From NCBI GenBank assembly GCA_013416795.1, contig RQSC01000056.1, forward strand, positions 35,621 to 51,856: DNA of 16,236 nucleotides, read 5' to 3'. The DNA is from Prasinococcaceae sp. CCMP 1430 (lineage: Eukaryota; Prasinodermophyta; Palmophyllophyceae; Prasinococcales; Prasinococcaceae). Positions within the stretch are counted from its first letter, which is position 1. Each line of letters begins with the position of its first letter. The translations under genes and the position numbers were made by a program. Below, in pieces: positions 1 to 8,973 of this stretch. Under the pieces are notes generated by a model that saw nothing but the letters and a program-made list of their open reading frames with translations, searched no databases and was not told the origin of the DNA.

Positions 1-1410
1 CCCCCCTCCTCCCCACACCCCCCCGCGCGCGCGCGCGCGCGCCGCGCGCGCACCCGCCGCAGCGGCACCTTTTCGGCTGTTCGCCTGATACGTTGACCGC
101 ACCCATATTTAGGGTTTATGTAATTAAGGGTCTATAATTTCCTGCAAAGCAGTGCCGTTTGACGCGCGCGCATTTCTGGGCGCGAGGTTTGGGTACGTGC
201 GGTGGTTGACCCCTGGTCAGGGGGGGGGGGGGGGCGAAGCTCTCCCCGCATCGGCAGCCCGTCGGAGACTCCCACGCATTTAAGGTTTGTGGCATTGAGG
301 GTCTGTGAGTATTCCTGCGTGCGATGCCATTTGAGGTGCGAAACCGACGGCGCGCGGTCGGTTCGGGTGCGGTTCGAACATGTGGCTCGGCTGGCGGTGA
401 TGGGGGGGCAGCGCCGCGCCGAGGCCTCGGAGGCTGTCATCAGTGGGCGCCGAAGCTCTCGCGGAGACGAAGGGGCGCCCGTCGGATCTCGCACCTCCCA
501 CACCGACGAGGGACGGGCAGCGCCACGCACACGCGCGGCCGGCGAGGCATGGCACCGACCGACCCACAGACAGACAGGCTGATGGCCGAGGGCCGGCGCC
601 GGCGTCAACGCCGCGCGGCGACGAGCGAAGCCTCCCAGCCCCGTCGGAGGCGCGTGCTGCGGCTGGCGGGTGCGTGAGTGAGTGGAAGCAGCTAGCAGCA
701 CGTGAGATGCGAACCCTCGACGGGATGAAGACCCCAATGCTGTTTGGGTTGGGCTGGTCACCTTGGCGCGGGATCCAACCCAACCGACCGACGTGCGCAT
801 TCCACGGCACGGCGCTGCGCTTCGATACCAAACCCTTTTTCCGTTGCCTCTGTACATAACGAATGAGAATGGCGCTTCTTACGGTATACTTTACAGTGTC
901 TGTACCTTAAATATGTTCGGGTTTTGTACTGAGGCGGGCCCCGGCTGCGCGCGATCCCGCGTGCCGAAACCCAATCCGGGCCCCCCTCCCCACCGCGTGC
1001 GTTTTGACCTGCCCGACGCCGACCCCGGTTCGCGCCCCCGCCGACCGCGGTTCGGTCGCGCCGTTTCGCTGGAGATCCCGGGTCTTCTGTGGCGCTGACC
1101 CGGTCGGGCCGCCGGCAGACCGGGGTTCGCGCCGGGCCGCCCCGCGCGGGCGGGCCAGCCCGATCCGCGCGCGCAATCGTCAATCGCGGTCCGGGGCAAA
1201 ACGACGGAAGCACCCACCCAAACGCCATATGAAAAGGATTACGTTGATTGAATGCGGAGGTATAATAGTGTGCGATAGGATGGGAAATGTGCGGATGATG
1301 CGGGTCGGAAAGTTTCCTTATCCGCGCGGGCCCGCGCGCGCGCGCAGTGCGGCGCGCGCGCGCCGCGCACGCCACCACGTCGACCCGCCGCCTGCCGAGC
1401 CCGCGCAGGC
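1..1410. other. Region without a convincing gene
   Basis: No reading frame here shows recognisable protein similarity or convincing coding character; the long frames on both strands are Arg/Pro/Ala-rich by-products of high GC. The stretch holds a CG dinucleotide tract near 25-50, a 15-base G run (220-234), A+T-richer islands (about 100-150, 278-335, 845-930, 1225-1320) and two copies of a diverged repeat described separately. The 1020-1135 part carries three loosely similar GACC-GGTTCG blocks. If the exon-like piece at 1411-1488 belongs to a gene, its intron would run into this region. Confidence 0.5.
107..334 (+). repeat. Diverged dispersed repeat, two direct copies
   Basis: Positions 107-162 and 278-334 align over about 56 bases. 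Both follow the order ATTTA-R-GG-TTT-R-TG, then ATT-R-AGGGTCT, then TTCCTGC, then TGCC-R-TTTGA, where R marks G/A differences. Most differences between the copies are G-to-A or A-to-G transitions. The first copy contains a TTTAGGGTTTA core (108-118), a telomere-like or plant telo-box-like string. A third, shorter match lies at 13408-13433. No protein or RNA function is visible. Confidence 0.55.
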
Positions 1411-1488
1411 CACCGGCGCATCGCCGTGCCATCGCGCCGCGTGGTCCAGGCAGCGGGTGACGTGGAGGTCCCACTCCTGCATGCTCAT
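1411..1488 (-). pseudogene. Exon-like start of an AMP-binding acyl-CoA synthetase (fragment)
   Basis: From the ATG at 1488 the minus strand reads a 26-residue stretch whose core is MQEWDLHVTRCLDHAARWHG, followed by DAPV. This matches the usual N-terminus of long- or medium-chain acyl-CoA synthetases (M-Q-x-W-x-L, then LDHAARWHGD-x-x-V). The family next shows a TY-x-EL segment and, far downstream, the AMP-binding motifs. None of these occurs in the remaining 1.4 kb of minus strand; after DAPV the frame becomes Gly/Ala/Arg-rich and stops at 1318. A GT follows at 1413, so it may be a first exon with a long intron leaving the window, or a decayed or truncated copy. The short length makes chance similarity possible. 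Confidence 0.35.
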
Positions 1489-2522
1489 CGCGCGTCCGCC
1501 TGCCCCGCTCCGCCCCGCGCGGAGCGCGGTGGAGGGCGGATGGCACGCCCTCTGCCACACACACCACTCCCCCCCCCCCCCCCCCCCCCCCCCCCCGCGT
1601 GCGCCGGCTGCGGCTGCCCCGGCAGCCCGCGCAGCGGCAGAGCCTGGCGCTCACGCACACACGTGTGCCAACGCCGCGTAGGACGACGCGCGCGCGGAAT
1701 CACCCACGGGCGAGTCATTGAGACCCACGGGCGAGTCATTGAGAGGCCAAAACGCCTGCGCCGCCGCGGGCGCTCGCGCGCCGCGCGTCGCGCCACTCGA
1801 ACGCATGCGCTACGCAACCTCATCCGTTCCCATAATTTCCAGGTGGGTGCGATTGTTGGCGCAAATTCCGATTCGGTCGGATTCGATGGGATTTGACGCG
1901 CGCGTTGCACGTTGCACGTTAGTTCTATTTGAAGGTGGCGTGTTGGTGTGTTGTTACTCTCTCTCGCGCTCGCTGTCGGGCTGCTGCGTGCGTGCGAGGC
2001 GAGGTCTTGGCGGCGCGGGCGCGGGGGGGGCGCGCGCGCGCATCGCCCTCGTCCGCGCGGGGATGAGCCCCGGGGTGGAGGCTGAGCGCGCGGGAGGGCG
2101 CGCGGTCGGCCCGAAGGGGCAAATCCTGGCGAGGCGACGCGACCCTCCGGACGCCCTTCGCGCGCGCACATTTTTTTTTTTACTCCCGTGTGCGCCGCGA
2201 GGCGCGCTCGTGTGCGGGCGCCGCGCCGCTTGCCCTGCGCTCTGCGAGCGCGGGGGTCCGATCCTCCCGGCGGATGGGCTGCGCCATGGGCACGCGATCG
2301 GGCGGAGCGCGATCAGCGACGCGCCTCGGACGCCGCGCGCCCGCACGCGACGCGGGAGCGGCTGAGCGCGTGCGCCTGGTGCGCGGCGAGCGAACCGGCC
2401 TCCTTACTGACACCTCTGCCCTTGTGTGCGCCTGCCGCCGCCTCATCCTCGTGCCGCCGGGCCGATCGTCGCGCTGCGACGCGCAATTGTGTGGAACTCT
2501 TCGCGCACAGCTGGTCGCCGAC
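1489..2522. other. Divergent upstream region between acyl-CoA-synthetase-like exon and psbM-like gene
   Basis: No exon could be proved here. It contains a 28-base C run (1569-1596), a tandem 21-bp duplication (1702-1743), a lower-GC island (about 1804-1935) and a short T run (2171-2181). A good donor context (TTCCAG before GTGGGT, about 1842) could close a small upstream exon. The psbM frame stays open upstream of 2523, with in-frame ATGs at 2274 and 2286. A plastid-targeting presequence for psbM, if present, should be encoded here. Confidence 0.4.
1702..1743. repeat. Perfect 21-bp tandem duplication
   Basis: Two identical adjacent 21-base units occupy 1702-1722 and 1723-1743. Each contains CGAGTCATTGAG, whose complement includes TGACTC, the half of a GCN4/AP-1-type bZIP site. 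It lies in the divergent upstream region, so it may be a doubled regulatory site or simply a recent slippage event. The identity of the copies indicates a recent origin. Confidence 0.6.
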
Positions 2523-3219
2523 ATGGCCAACAACCCGGCCCTGGTACGTCGCGCCGCGCCCACCGCCGCCCACGCGCGGGTTAGCCGCGCTCCGCCAGCC
2601 CCCGCGCCAGGCGGACGAGACGTGCTGCTCTAGCGGACGCCGTCAGTGCCCCCTCGGCCGGTCGCGCTGGCGGCACAGGGACCGACGGCGCGCTTCATCC
2701 CCCATGCTCCCATTGCCACTTCGACCGCCGGCTGACGCCCTCCCCGCCGCTCTCGCCCGCTCTCCCACAGCCGCTGCTCGCGAACATCTTCGGCATCTTC
2801 ATCCCGACCACCTTCCTGATCGTGCTGTGAGTGCGGCGCGCCCGGCACGCGCCTCACATGCCCCCCCGCTGCACGCTCGGCTCGGCCCCTGCCCGCACCA
2901 GCGCCGTCGCACGCGCCGGCCTGCTCCACGCACCACGCGGCCAGCGCCGATTCGCAGTGCGTGCCAACCAGGGTGCTAACCATCCTGTCCAACCTCATCT
3001 TTTCCCTCGCGCTACCCACTCAAACAGGTACATCAAGTCGAAGTCGCAGGGCGAGGTCGAGGTACGTGCATGTTCCCACGCGCGCGCGCGCGCTGAATTC
3101 CCTGCCGTGCGCCGCGGAGCAGACCTCGCGCGCGCCTAGCGGTGTAGCGAGATCGCGTCGTGTTGTGCTTGCTCCGTTGCTGACCCATTGCCCTCGGCCA
3201 TCCCCGCGACCTGCAGTAA
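2523..3219 (+). CDS. psbM: PsbM-like photosystem II subunit, nucleus-type split gene
   Basis: Four exons join cleanly: 2523-2543, 2771-2826, 3028-3061 and 3217-3219 (only the stop codon). Introns have GTACGT or GTGAGT donors and CACAG, AACAG or TGCAG acceptors, and phases agree. The product from this ATG is 37 residues with one membrane span. Its core NIFGIFIPTTFLIVLYIKSK, followed by SQGEVE, matches PsbM, whose cyanobacterial and plastid forms end FLI-x-LYV-x-x-x-SQ. PsbM is a single-span subunit at the PSII dimer interface in the thylakoid. A nuclear copy needs a targeting presequence, and none is evident; the frame is open upstream to an ATG at 2274, adding 83 Arg-rich residues without a clear signal peptide. 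The true start, or an extra 5' exon, is therefore unresolved. It converges on the next gene. Confidence 0.7.
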
Positions 3220-3283
3220 GCGACTCGCTGCCAGACCGCCTTCGGTGCCGCCATGCCCGCGCTCGCCGCGTGGCTTGCCGGTG

Positions 3284-3288
3284 TGTAA
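3284..3288 (+). terminator. TGTAA poly(A)-like signal after psbM-like gene
   Basis: TGTAA lies about 65 bases after the psbM stop. The same pentamer follows three other genes in this window on their sense strand. In green algae UGUAA is the usual polyadenylation signal; its use here is inferred. Confidence 0.4.
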
Positions 3289-3303
3289 CAGAGCGAGATG
3301 TCT

Positions 3304-3331
3304 CACTATCCAGCCGCCACTATCCAGCCGC
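3304..3331. repeat. 14-bp tandem duplication between convergent genes
   Basis: The unit CACTATCCAGCCGC occurs twice in a row (3304-3317 and 3318-3331), in the 213-bp gap between the psbM-like gene and the convergent membrane protein gene. No role is visible. Confidence 0.6.
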
Positions 3332-3432
3332 GCGGACCCCGCTGCGCCGCGCTGCGCGCAGAGGAGGCATGGCAGGCAAAGCTGTGCGGGCGCGGGGAGG
3401 GGGAAGCCGCTGGGCGCGCAACGTCCGCATTT

Positions 3433-4354
3433 TTACTCGTCATCGTCGTCATCGTCATCAGCACCGAAGACGGCGAGCGCTGCCCGCTCGATCTTGCCGG
3501 CGTCGCCAGGGGCCGTCGGCGGCTCGGCGGGTGCGTCCTGCCCCGCGGCCGCGCCGGCGCCCGCGCCGGCCAACGCAGCCTCGGGCATCTCGCGGCCGGT
3601 GAACTGTTCGGGCGGGGGCGCGAATGGGTCAGTCCGGGCAGGTGCACACAGCTGGGCGCTCGTCGGCTCGGGCTTCCCTGGACGCGAGCAACGCGGCCAC
3701 GGGGCCACCCCTCGATGCCGCCGAGCGTGCGCACCTTGTTGAAGAGAGCCACCGGAAGGAACAGGATGTTGAGCAGCAGTGCCAGAATCTGCTTGCCCGA
3801 GGTGATGAGGAGCCCCACGCCGACGAGGATGCCTGCAGTCTGCAGCCGCGTCCCCCACTCACCGCGGCCCTCGGGCGACCCGAACGGGTTCCGGAAGAAG
3901 CCGCCGCCGCCGCCGCCGCCGCCGCCGAGACCCTTGCCGCTGTCGCCGCCGTCGTTCCCGCCGCCCGAAGCGAGCCACTCCGCCTCCTGCGCGTGCGGTG
4001 CCGGCATTCGGGAGAGGCACACGCGCGGTCGAACACGCGGCGGAGGCGAGTCGGATGCGCAGAGTGGGTGGTTGGGGGGGGTGCGGAGAGGAGTGAGCAG
4101 GGCAGGCGTCAGCGATCGTGATATCGCGCTGCTGGCGAGCGCTCGCCCGCCCGCAGGCGACTAGCGGGCGTCGTGCTGGCGTCGCGCGAGCGCACCTGCT
4201 TCTCCTTCTCCTCCGCCCAGTTGGCGAAGTTCGTCGCGTCGCGCGACGCGCCCCCCCCGAGCGCCTGCTCGAGCGCCTTGCGCGCGGCGTCCTTGTCGCC
4301 GCCGCCAGCGGCCGAGCGCGCCGCGGACGCGCCCGTCGCGCACGCCGCGCGCAT
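3433..4354 (-). CDS. Putative membrane protein with glycine run and acidic tail
   Basis: I do not recognise the family. Three coding exons join in phase: 4354-4196, 3986-3735 and 3603-3433, giving 193 residues. Donors are GTGCGC, acceptors GCGCAG and GAACAG. Residues 1-53 are Ala-rich then charged (a helical NWAEEKEKQ). Residues about 73-82 are a glycine run encoded by a CCG-type trinucleotide repeat. Residues about 102-135 form a hydrophobic stretch (TAGILVGVGLLITSGKQ then ILALLLNILFLPVALF) long enough for one or two membrane spans. The C-terminus is Ala/Pro-rich and ends in seven Asp and one Glu. An acceptor (CCTAG, AG at 4365-4366) behind a long CT tract (about 4388-4412) lies 10 bases before the chosen ATG, so an upstream exon, coding or untranslated, probably exists. 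Organelle targeting is possible but not shown. Confidence 0.6.
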
Positions 4355-4833
4355 CGCCGCCGTCCTAGGAAGGAAGGGCGGGCGGGGAGAGAGAGAGATA
4401 GAGAGAGAGAGAGGACCTGCCTCACCAACGCCCTCGCGCACCCCGTGTGCCGACCCCGCCCGCAACCTCCGCGAAAACCCTCCCGCCATCATCATCACAC
4501 ACGCGCTCGCAAAAAAATAAAATAAACCGGAAATTTCAGCCTGAAATTCAATCCAAAATTCACCCAATCTAAAAATCCGACGGGCCTCCATGCGCGCTCC
4601 TCCTCGGCAGCGTTTCGCGGATTCCCAAACGTATTGCACCCAAACCGCTGCATTTCGCGGCGAGCGCTCGACAATCCCTCCTATGAGACGTCGCGTTCAT
4701 GCCACTCGAAATTGGATCGCGATGCGCGTCATTCAAATGTTCGTGAGTCAACATGAATTCGCTTTCGTATCAAAAACGCGGAACGATCGCGAGCTGAGGG
4801 GAAAGCGCGCAGTTCCGGGGCGCTGCGCTGCCG

Positions 4834-4864
<31 letters not shown>

Positions 4865-5124
4865 CGGGAACGGCGCGCGCGCGCGCCCGGGGGTGCCACA
4901 GCGCTGCCCCGCGTGCCCCCCTCCCCCTCCCCCCTAACCCCCCCTCTCCCCCCCCCAAATACTCCCCGCACTGAGGCGGGCGTGGCGGGGAGGGCGTGGC
5001 GCGGGTGGGGTGGGGTGGAGCGCCGGCCGCGAGAGCATAGGAGTGAGGGGTGGGTTCTTCCCCGCGCGGCCCTCGTCGGCCGCGCGCGCGCGCGCGCCCC
5101 AGGGCGGCGGCGCGGCAGGGGGCG
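4355..5124. other. Divergent intergenic region between membrane protein and WDR48 genes
   Basis: It probably contains the 5' exon and promoter of the minus-strand gene and the promoter of WDR48. Visible elements are a CT/GA tract serving as polypyrimidine tract (about 4388-4412), an A+T-rich island (about 4505-4580), a lower-GC stretch to about 4800, a 29-base T run (4834-4862) and a C/T-rich segment (about 4915-4970). No further gene is evident. Confidence 0.5.
4834..4862. repeat. 29-base T homopolymer
   Basis: An uninterrupted T run flanked on both sides by TGCCG (TGCCG then T29, whose last T precedes GCCGG). On the minus strand it is an A tract, so a retroposed poly(A) tail with a short target duplication is conceivable, but no inserted gene body is recognised beside it. 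Simple slippage is the plainer reading. Confidence 0.6.
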
Positions 5125-7238
5125 ATGGCGCAGCGCCGGCGCCGCCTCACGTACGTGCTCGACGCGGCGGACGACCACGGCGACGATCGGCACTGCGCTG
5201 GGGTGAACGCGCTCGTGGCGTCGTCCGGCGCGGGGGGCGGCGGCGGCGGCAGCAGCTGGCTCTGGACCGCCGGGCGAGACTCGTCCGTGCGGCGATGGGA
5301 TCTGCGGGGCGCCAAGCCGCGCGCGGCGGGTGCGCTGCAGGGACACACCGACTGGGTGAACGCGATGGCGCTCCTCGAGCGATCGCAGAGCCTCGTGACG
5401 GCGTCGTCCGATCGGACCGTGCGCTGCTGGCGCGCGGACGGGAGCGGCGCGTGCGTGGGCGTCGCGCGCGAGCATAACGACTACGTGATGAGCGTGGGCG
5501 CGGCGGCCTCGGCGAACAGATTCGTGAGCGCCGGGCTCAAGGGCGAGGTCTTCACCTGGGATCTGGCGACGATGGTCGCAACCGAGCGCATGCCAGAGCC
5601 AGAGCCCGCCGCCGCGCTGTTCCACGCCGTCAGCGTGTACGCGGCCGCGATGGACGGTGCCGGCAACATCGCGGTCACGGGCAGCACCGACAACGTCGTG
5701 CGCGTGTGGGACGCGCGGGTGGGCGGCGCGGCCAAGCCGCTCAAGCTGCTGGGGCACGAGGACAACGTGCGCTGCGTGGCGGTCAACGCCGAGGGCACGA
5801 TGGCCCTCAGCGGGGGCAGCGATGCGACCATCCGGCTGTGGGACTTGCGGCAGCACAGGTGCTCGCAGACGCTCGCCGTGCACAGCGACAGCGTGTGGGC
5901 GCTGGCCGCCGACCCGCGCTGGACGAGCGTGCTGAGCGCGGGCCGGGACAAGCGCTGCTACCGCACGGACCTGCGCTCGCGCGAGAGCAGCCCGGCGTTC
6001 GAGAGCGAGACGCCCATCGCGGCCATGGCGGTGGAGGCCAACCAGGCGAGCGTCTGGGTGTCGGGGCCGAGCTCGAGCGTGCACAAGTGGTTCCTCGAAG
6101 GGGGCGGAGGGCGGCGCGCCCGCTCGAACGCGTTCGTTGCGGGCACCTCGCCGATCGCGCACAAGCGCATGGTCGAGACGGCGGAGGCCAAGGGCGAGGT
6201 GCTTGCGACGCCCGAGCAGCTCTCCCCCGCCGCGACCATCGAGGGGTTGCCGGGCATCGTCCAGCACCAGGTGCTCGCTGACAAGCGGCACGTGCTCACG
6301 AGGGACTCGGCGGGGCAGGTGGCGCTGTGGGATGTGGTGGCAGGCGAGCAGACGCGCTCGTACGACAAGGCTGACTTTGACGAGACCTTCAAATCCATCG
6401 AGACCAAAGACGTCGTCACCTCGTGGTTTGCCATCGACGCCCGCCTCGGCCGCCTCGCGATCCACCTCGAGTGTCCTCAGTGCTTCCGCGCCGAGTGCTA
6501 CTCCGTCGACCTCGGGCTCGGTGGAGAGGATGACGTGCGCGTGTGCCCGGGCGACATAGTGCTCCGGTCGCTGCTGAGCAGGTGGGTGGACAAGCAGAGG
6601 CGTGCGAGTGGCAGCAGGCGCAGCAGCAAAGACCCAGCCAAGGCAAAGGGCGAGGCGGTCAAGCCCCTGGTCGACACGCTCGCGCCGGCTGCATCCGTCG
6701 TCACGGCGGACGCGTCCGGGGTCACATGGCGAAAGGCGGCCACGGACCTGACGGGGGCCGAGGGCGTCGATATGTTCCCCGAATGGGTGATTGATTGCGT
6801 GCTAAGGGACACCTACCCCGTGCCTGCAGGCCTCAAGTGCTCTTTCAGGCTTCTGCCTGCTGAGGGCAGCAACTTGGCGCCGATTCCCAACCCCAAACTC
6901 ACAGCACCGCGCATCCTGCGCATTCGCAAGGTTCGTCGATCGGCGCGCACGCTGTGCCCTTTCCGCGCGCTGCACGGCGTGCGTGCACGCCTGGTGTCTG
7001 ACCCTGCCCTGCGACGCGCCCCGCGCTCTGCTGCTGCGCGCGCCTGCAGGTGCTCAAATATATCGCTGGCAAGCAGGATATGAACGCCAAGGAGCAGGCA
7101 CGTCCCGCCCACGAGCTCCTCGAGGTCATGTGCAAGGGCCAGGTGCTACCGCTCGACTACTCGCTCGCGGCCATCCGGGCGCACGTTTGGAAGCGACCAG
7201 AAGACCTCGTGCTCACGTTCCGGCGCCGCAAGGCGTGA
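5125..7238 (+). CDS. WDR48: WD-repeat protein WDR48/UAF1 homologue
   Basis: Exons 5125-6930 and 7050-7238 join in phase across a 119-bp GT-AG intron (GTTCGT donor, CTGCAG acceptor) to give 664 residues, close to human WDR48 (677). The N-terminal two-thirds form WD40 repeats: GVNAL at about 27, LWTAGRDSSVRRWDL about 46-60, GHTDWVNAM about 73, ASSDRTVRCW about 93, SGLKGEV-type repeat about 136, GSTDNVVRVWDAR about 186, GHEDNVRCVAV about 210, SDATIRLWDLR about 232, HSDSVWAL about 253 and SAGRDKRCYRTDLR about 271. DKRHVLTRDSAGQVALWDV (about 386) and PEWVID (about 552) match the family's later region. The last exon resembles its SUMO-like C-terminus (ELL-x-x-M-x-KGQVL, then VWKRPEDLVLTFR). WDR48 activates USP1, USP12 and USP46 deubiquitinases. 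An earlier in-frame ATG exists at 5050, but the residues between are Arg/Ala-rich and unlike the family. Confidence 0.93.
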
Positions 7239-7567
7239 CCCTTCGTGCATTGACGGGTGGGCGCGGGGTGGATGGGCAGGGGTGAGCGGCACAGGTGCCT
7301 GTGGGGCTGCGCAGGACGTCGGCGCACGCGCGCGCGCGACCCGCTGCCTACGTGCCTTCCCCCTTCCGCCCCGAACCCTCCCGCACAGACCAGGCTCTGT
7401 CGTTGCCTAAATATCTGCTGGCATTGTTGTATTCGACAGGTGCGCGCGCCGAGGGGTCTCGCGAGCGCGGCGTACGTTTATTATTGCAGTTGCGCCGCGG
7501 CTTGCGCGAGGATCGCGCGCTCGGCGCACGGAGCGTCCGTCCGCGCGCTGCCGCCTGCGGCGGGCTA
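7239..7567. other. Convergent 3' region of WDR48 and HIG1 genes
   Basis: No gene is seen. The gap contains the 3' UTRs of the two convergent genes, an A+T-richer island (about 7405-7435) and, on the minus strand, AATAAA (7477-7482) about 86 bases after the HIG1 stop, a possible poly(A) signal. Confidence 0.5.
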
Positions 7568-8232
7568 TTAGGCGCTGCCGGGCTTCGCGGCAGCAGTCGG
7601 CGCCGCCACGCCCGACGCTGCGAAGGGCGTGCCCACTTTCCACGGTCCGAACTGCCCCGAGTACATCGCGCTGCCGGCCATGACGACCACAGTCGCGCCC
7701 TGCGCAATGACGCGCATGCGCATCATCTTCTGGCTGAGCTTGACGTTGTTGGTCTTGAACGCATACAGGCCTGCGGGCGAACACGGCGGTGTGTGCGGGA
7801 GAGGGTTGAGGGGACGCGAGTGGATTGCGACAGCCGTGTGTAGCGCGGAAGAGTGCCGGGAGTGGCGTCAGCGAGCGCGCGGGCTGCATCTCGCGCGCTC
7901 GACCCCGGCGCCACTGGCTCCGTCGCAGACCGCGCGGGCCGCCGGCGCGCGCGAGCGCGAGCGCTCGGGACGAGCGGCCGTCCCCGCGAGAAACGCACCG
8001 GTGCACAGAACAGCCGTGGTAACCAAGGCGCCGAGCGGCACGAGCGGGTTCCGCCTGGGCTTGGTCGCGAACAGGTCCTCCTCGATGCCGCTGTCGTCGA
8101 GGAGGTCGCCCGCCGCGGCGACGGCCGCCGCGGGCGGCACGACCGCGCCATCTTCTCCACGGGCAGCACCTCCGCCGCAGACGCGTCCGCCTCCGTCCCT
8201 GCGCCCGCAGACTTGCTCCCCGAGGCGCCCAT
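7568..8232 (-). CDS. HIG1-domain (Rcf1/HIGD) mitochondrial inner-membrane protein, reading frame broken
   Basis: Exon 2 (7770-7568) and the end of exon 1 (to 7999) join across a 228-bp intron (GTGCGT donor, CCGCAG acceptor) to give PLVPLGALVTTAVLCTGLYAF, followed by KTNNVKLSQKMMRMRVIAQG. This is the HIG1 domain: two membrane helices joined by the QKMMR-x-RV-x-AQG signature. The family assembles or modulates cytochrome c oxidase and respiratory supercomplexes. The domain frame has no ATG upstream. A plausible N-terminus, MGASGSKSAGAGTEADASAA (ATG at 8232), lies in another frame; coding character switches frame between about 8170 and 8140. A one-base indel (assembly error or real mutation) or an unseen intron would explain it. 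The MGASGSKS start would suit N-myristoylation, but that is only a sequence resemblance. Confidence 0.8.
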
Positions 8233-8973
8233 GTCCCGCGCCGAGCGCGAGAGAGCCGCCCCCGCTCCCCCCCCCCAGCCCCCGCAGCAGCGGCAGCGCC
8301 GCGGCGTGCGCGCGCGCAGTGGCGCACCCGCGCGCCCCGGCCACTTTCCGGATATCACCACGTTCCGTCGATTGCAGATAACGTACATTTCTACGCCACA
8401 AATTACGGAATGTGCCCCGAAAATCGAACGCGGCGCAAGCAACGACCCTCCGCGCTCCTTTTTCTTTTTGTTCTTTTCTTTTTCTTTTTCATTAAATTCT
8501 CGCACCCGTGCGTTCGCACGCGTCCTTTTTGCCACATGCATGTGGGCGGGCGCTTTCAGTGTTTCCGCGGTTCGGAATTTGGGATGGCGGGGTGGGCACG
8601 CAGCGGGCACGCGCGCTCGTCGAAACGCGTCGAGGGGCTCCGGAAAAGCTTCGGAATGAGGTGCAATTTCGCACGGCCCTCCGCGAAAACGCCCAGCGTC
8701 AGACCGATTTCGAAAACGACTCAAAAATGGAATCCATGTGAAAGCGCCGAATATTTGGAACCCCTTTCAGGTGGTGTTCAGTTCAAAATATGTTGGATTC
8801 CTTCGCGGAGCGCATTGGGATTCCGTATGGCAATTTGTGTGTTTTGGGGGGGCGGCGGATTCCGTCCGCGCGCGGGGCCACACCGCGCGCCCGTGCCGTG
8901 CGCGTGTCGCGTGGGCGCGTGCGCGCCGCTCGCGGGTGCCCCGGCCCCGCCCCGCTCCGCCGCGTCGGCCGCG
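8233..8973. other. Divergent intergenic region between HIG1 and ATP synthase f genes
   Basis: No gene is supported. It contains a C-rich run near 8266-8280, a T-rich stretch with TTTTTCTTTTTC units (about 8458-8492) and a lower-GC island (about 8640-8860). The two genes are transcribed away from each other, so both promoters should lie here. Confidence 0.5.

Noticed and set aside
1020-1135. GACC-GGTTCG-CGCC blocks resembling the T arm of a tRNA.
   Set aside because: No anticodon or acceptor stem could be formed around them; they are better seen as loose GC-rich repeats.
1004-1681. Long plus-strand open frame rich in Arg, Pro and Ala, and many similar frames on both strands.
   Set aside because: High GC removes stop codons; these frames lack domain-like composition, overlap homopolymers and simple repeats, and lie opposite or beside better-supported exons.
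5050-5124. Upstream in-frame ATG of the WDR48 gene.
   Set aside because: The 25 added residues are Arg/Ala/Pro-rich and have no counterpart in WDR48; the ATG at 5125 gives the expected N-terminus.
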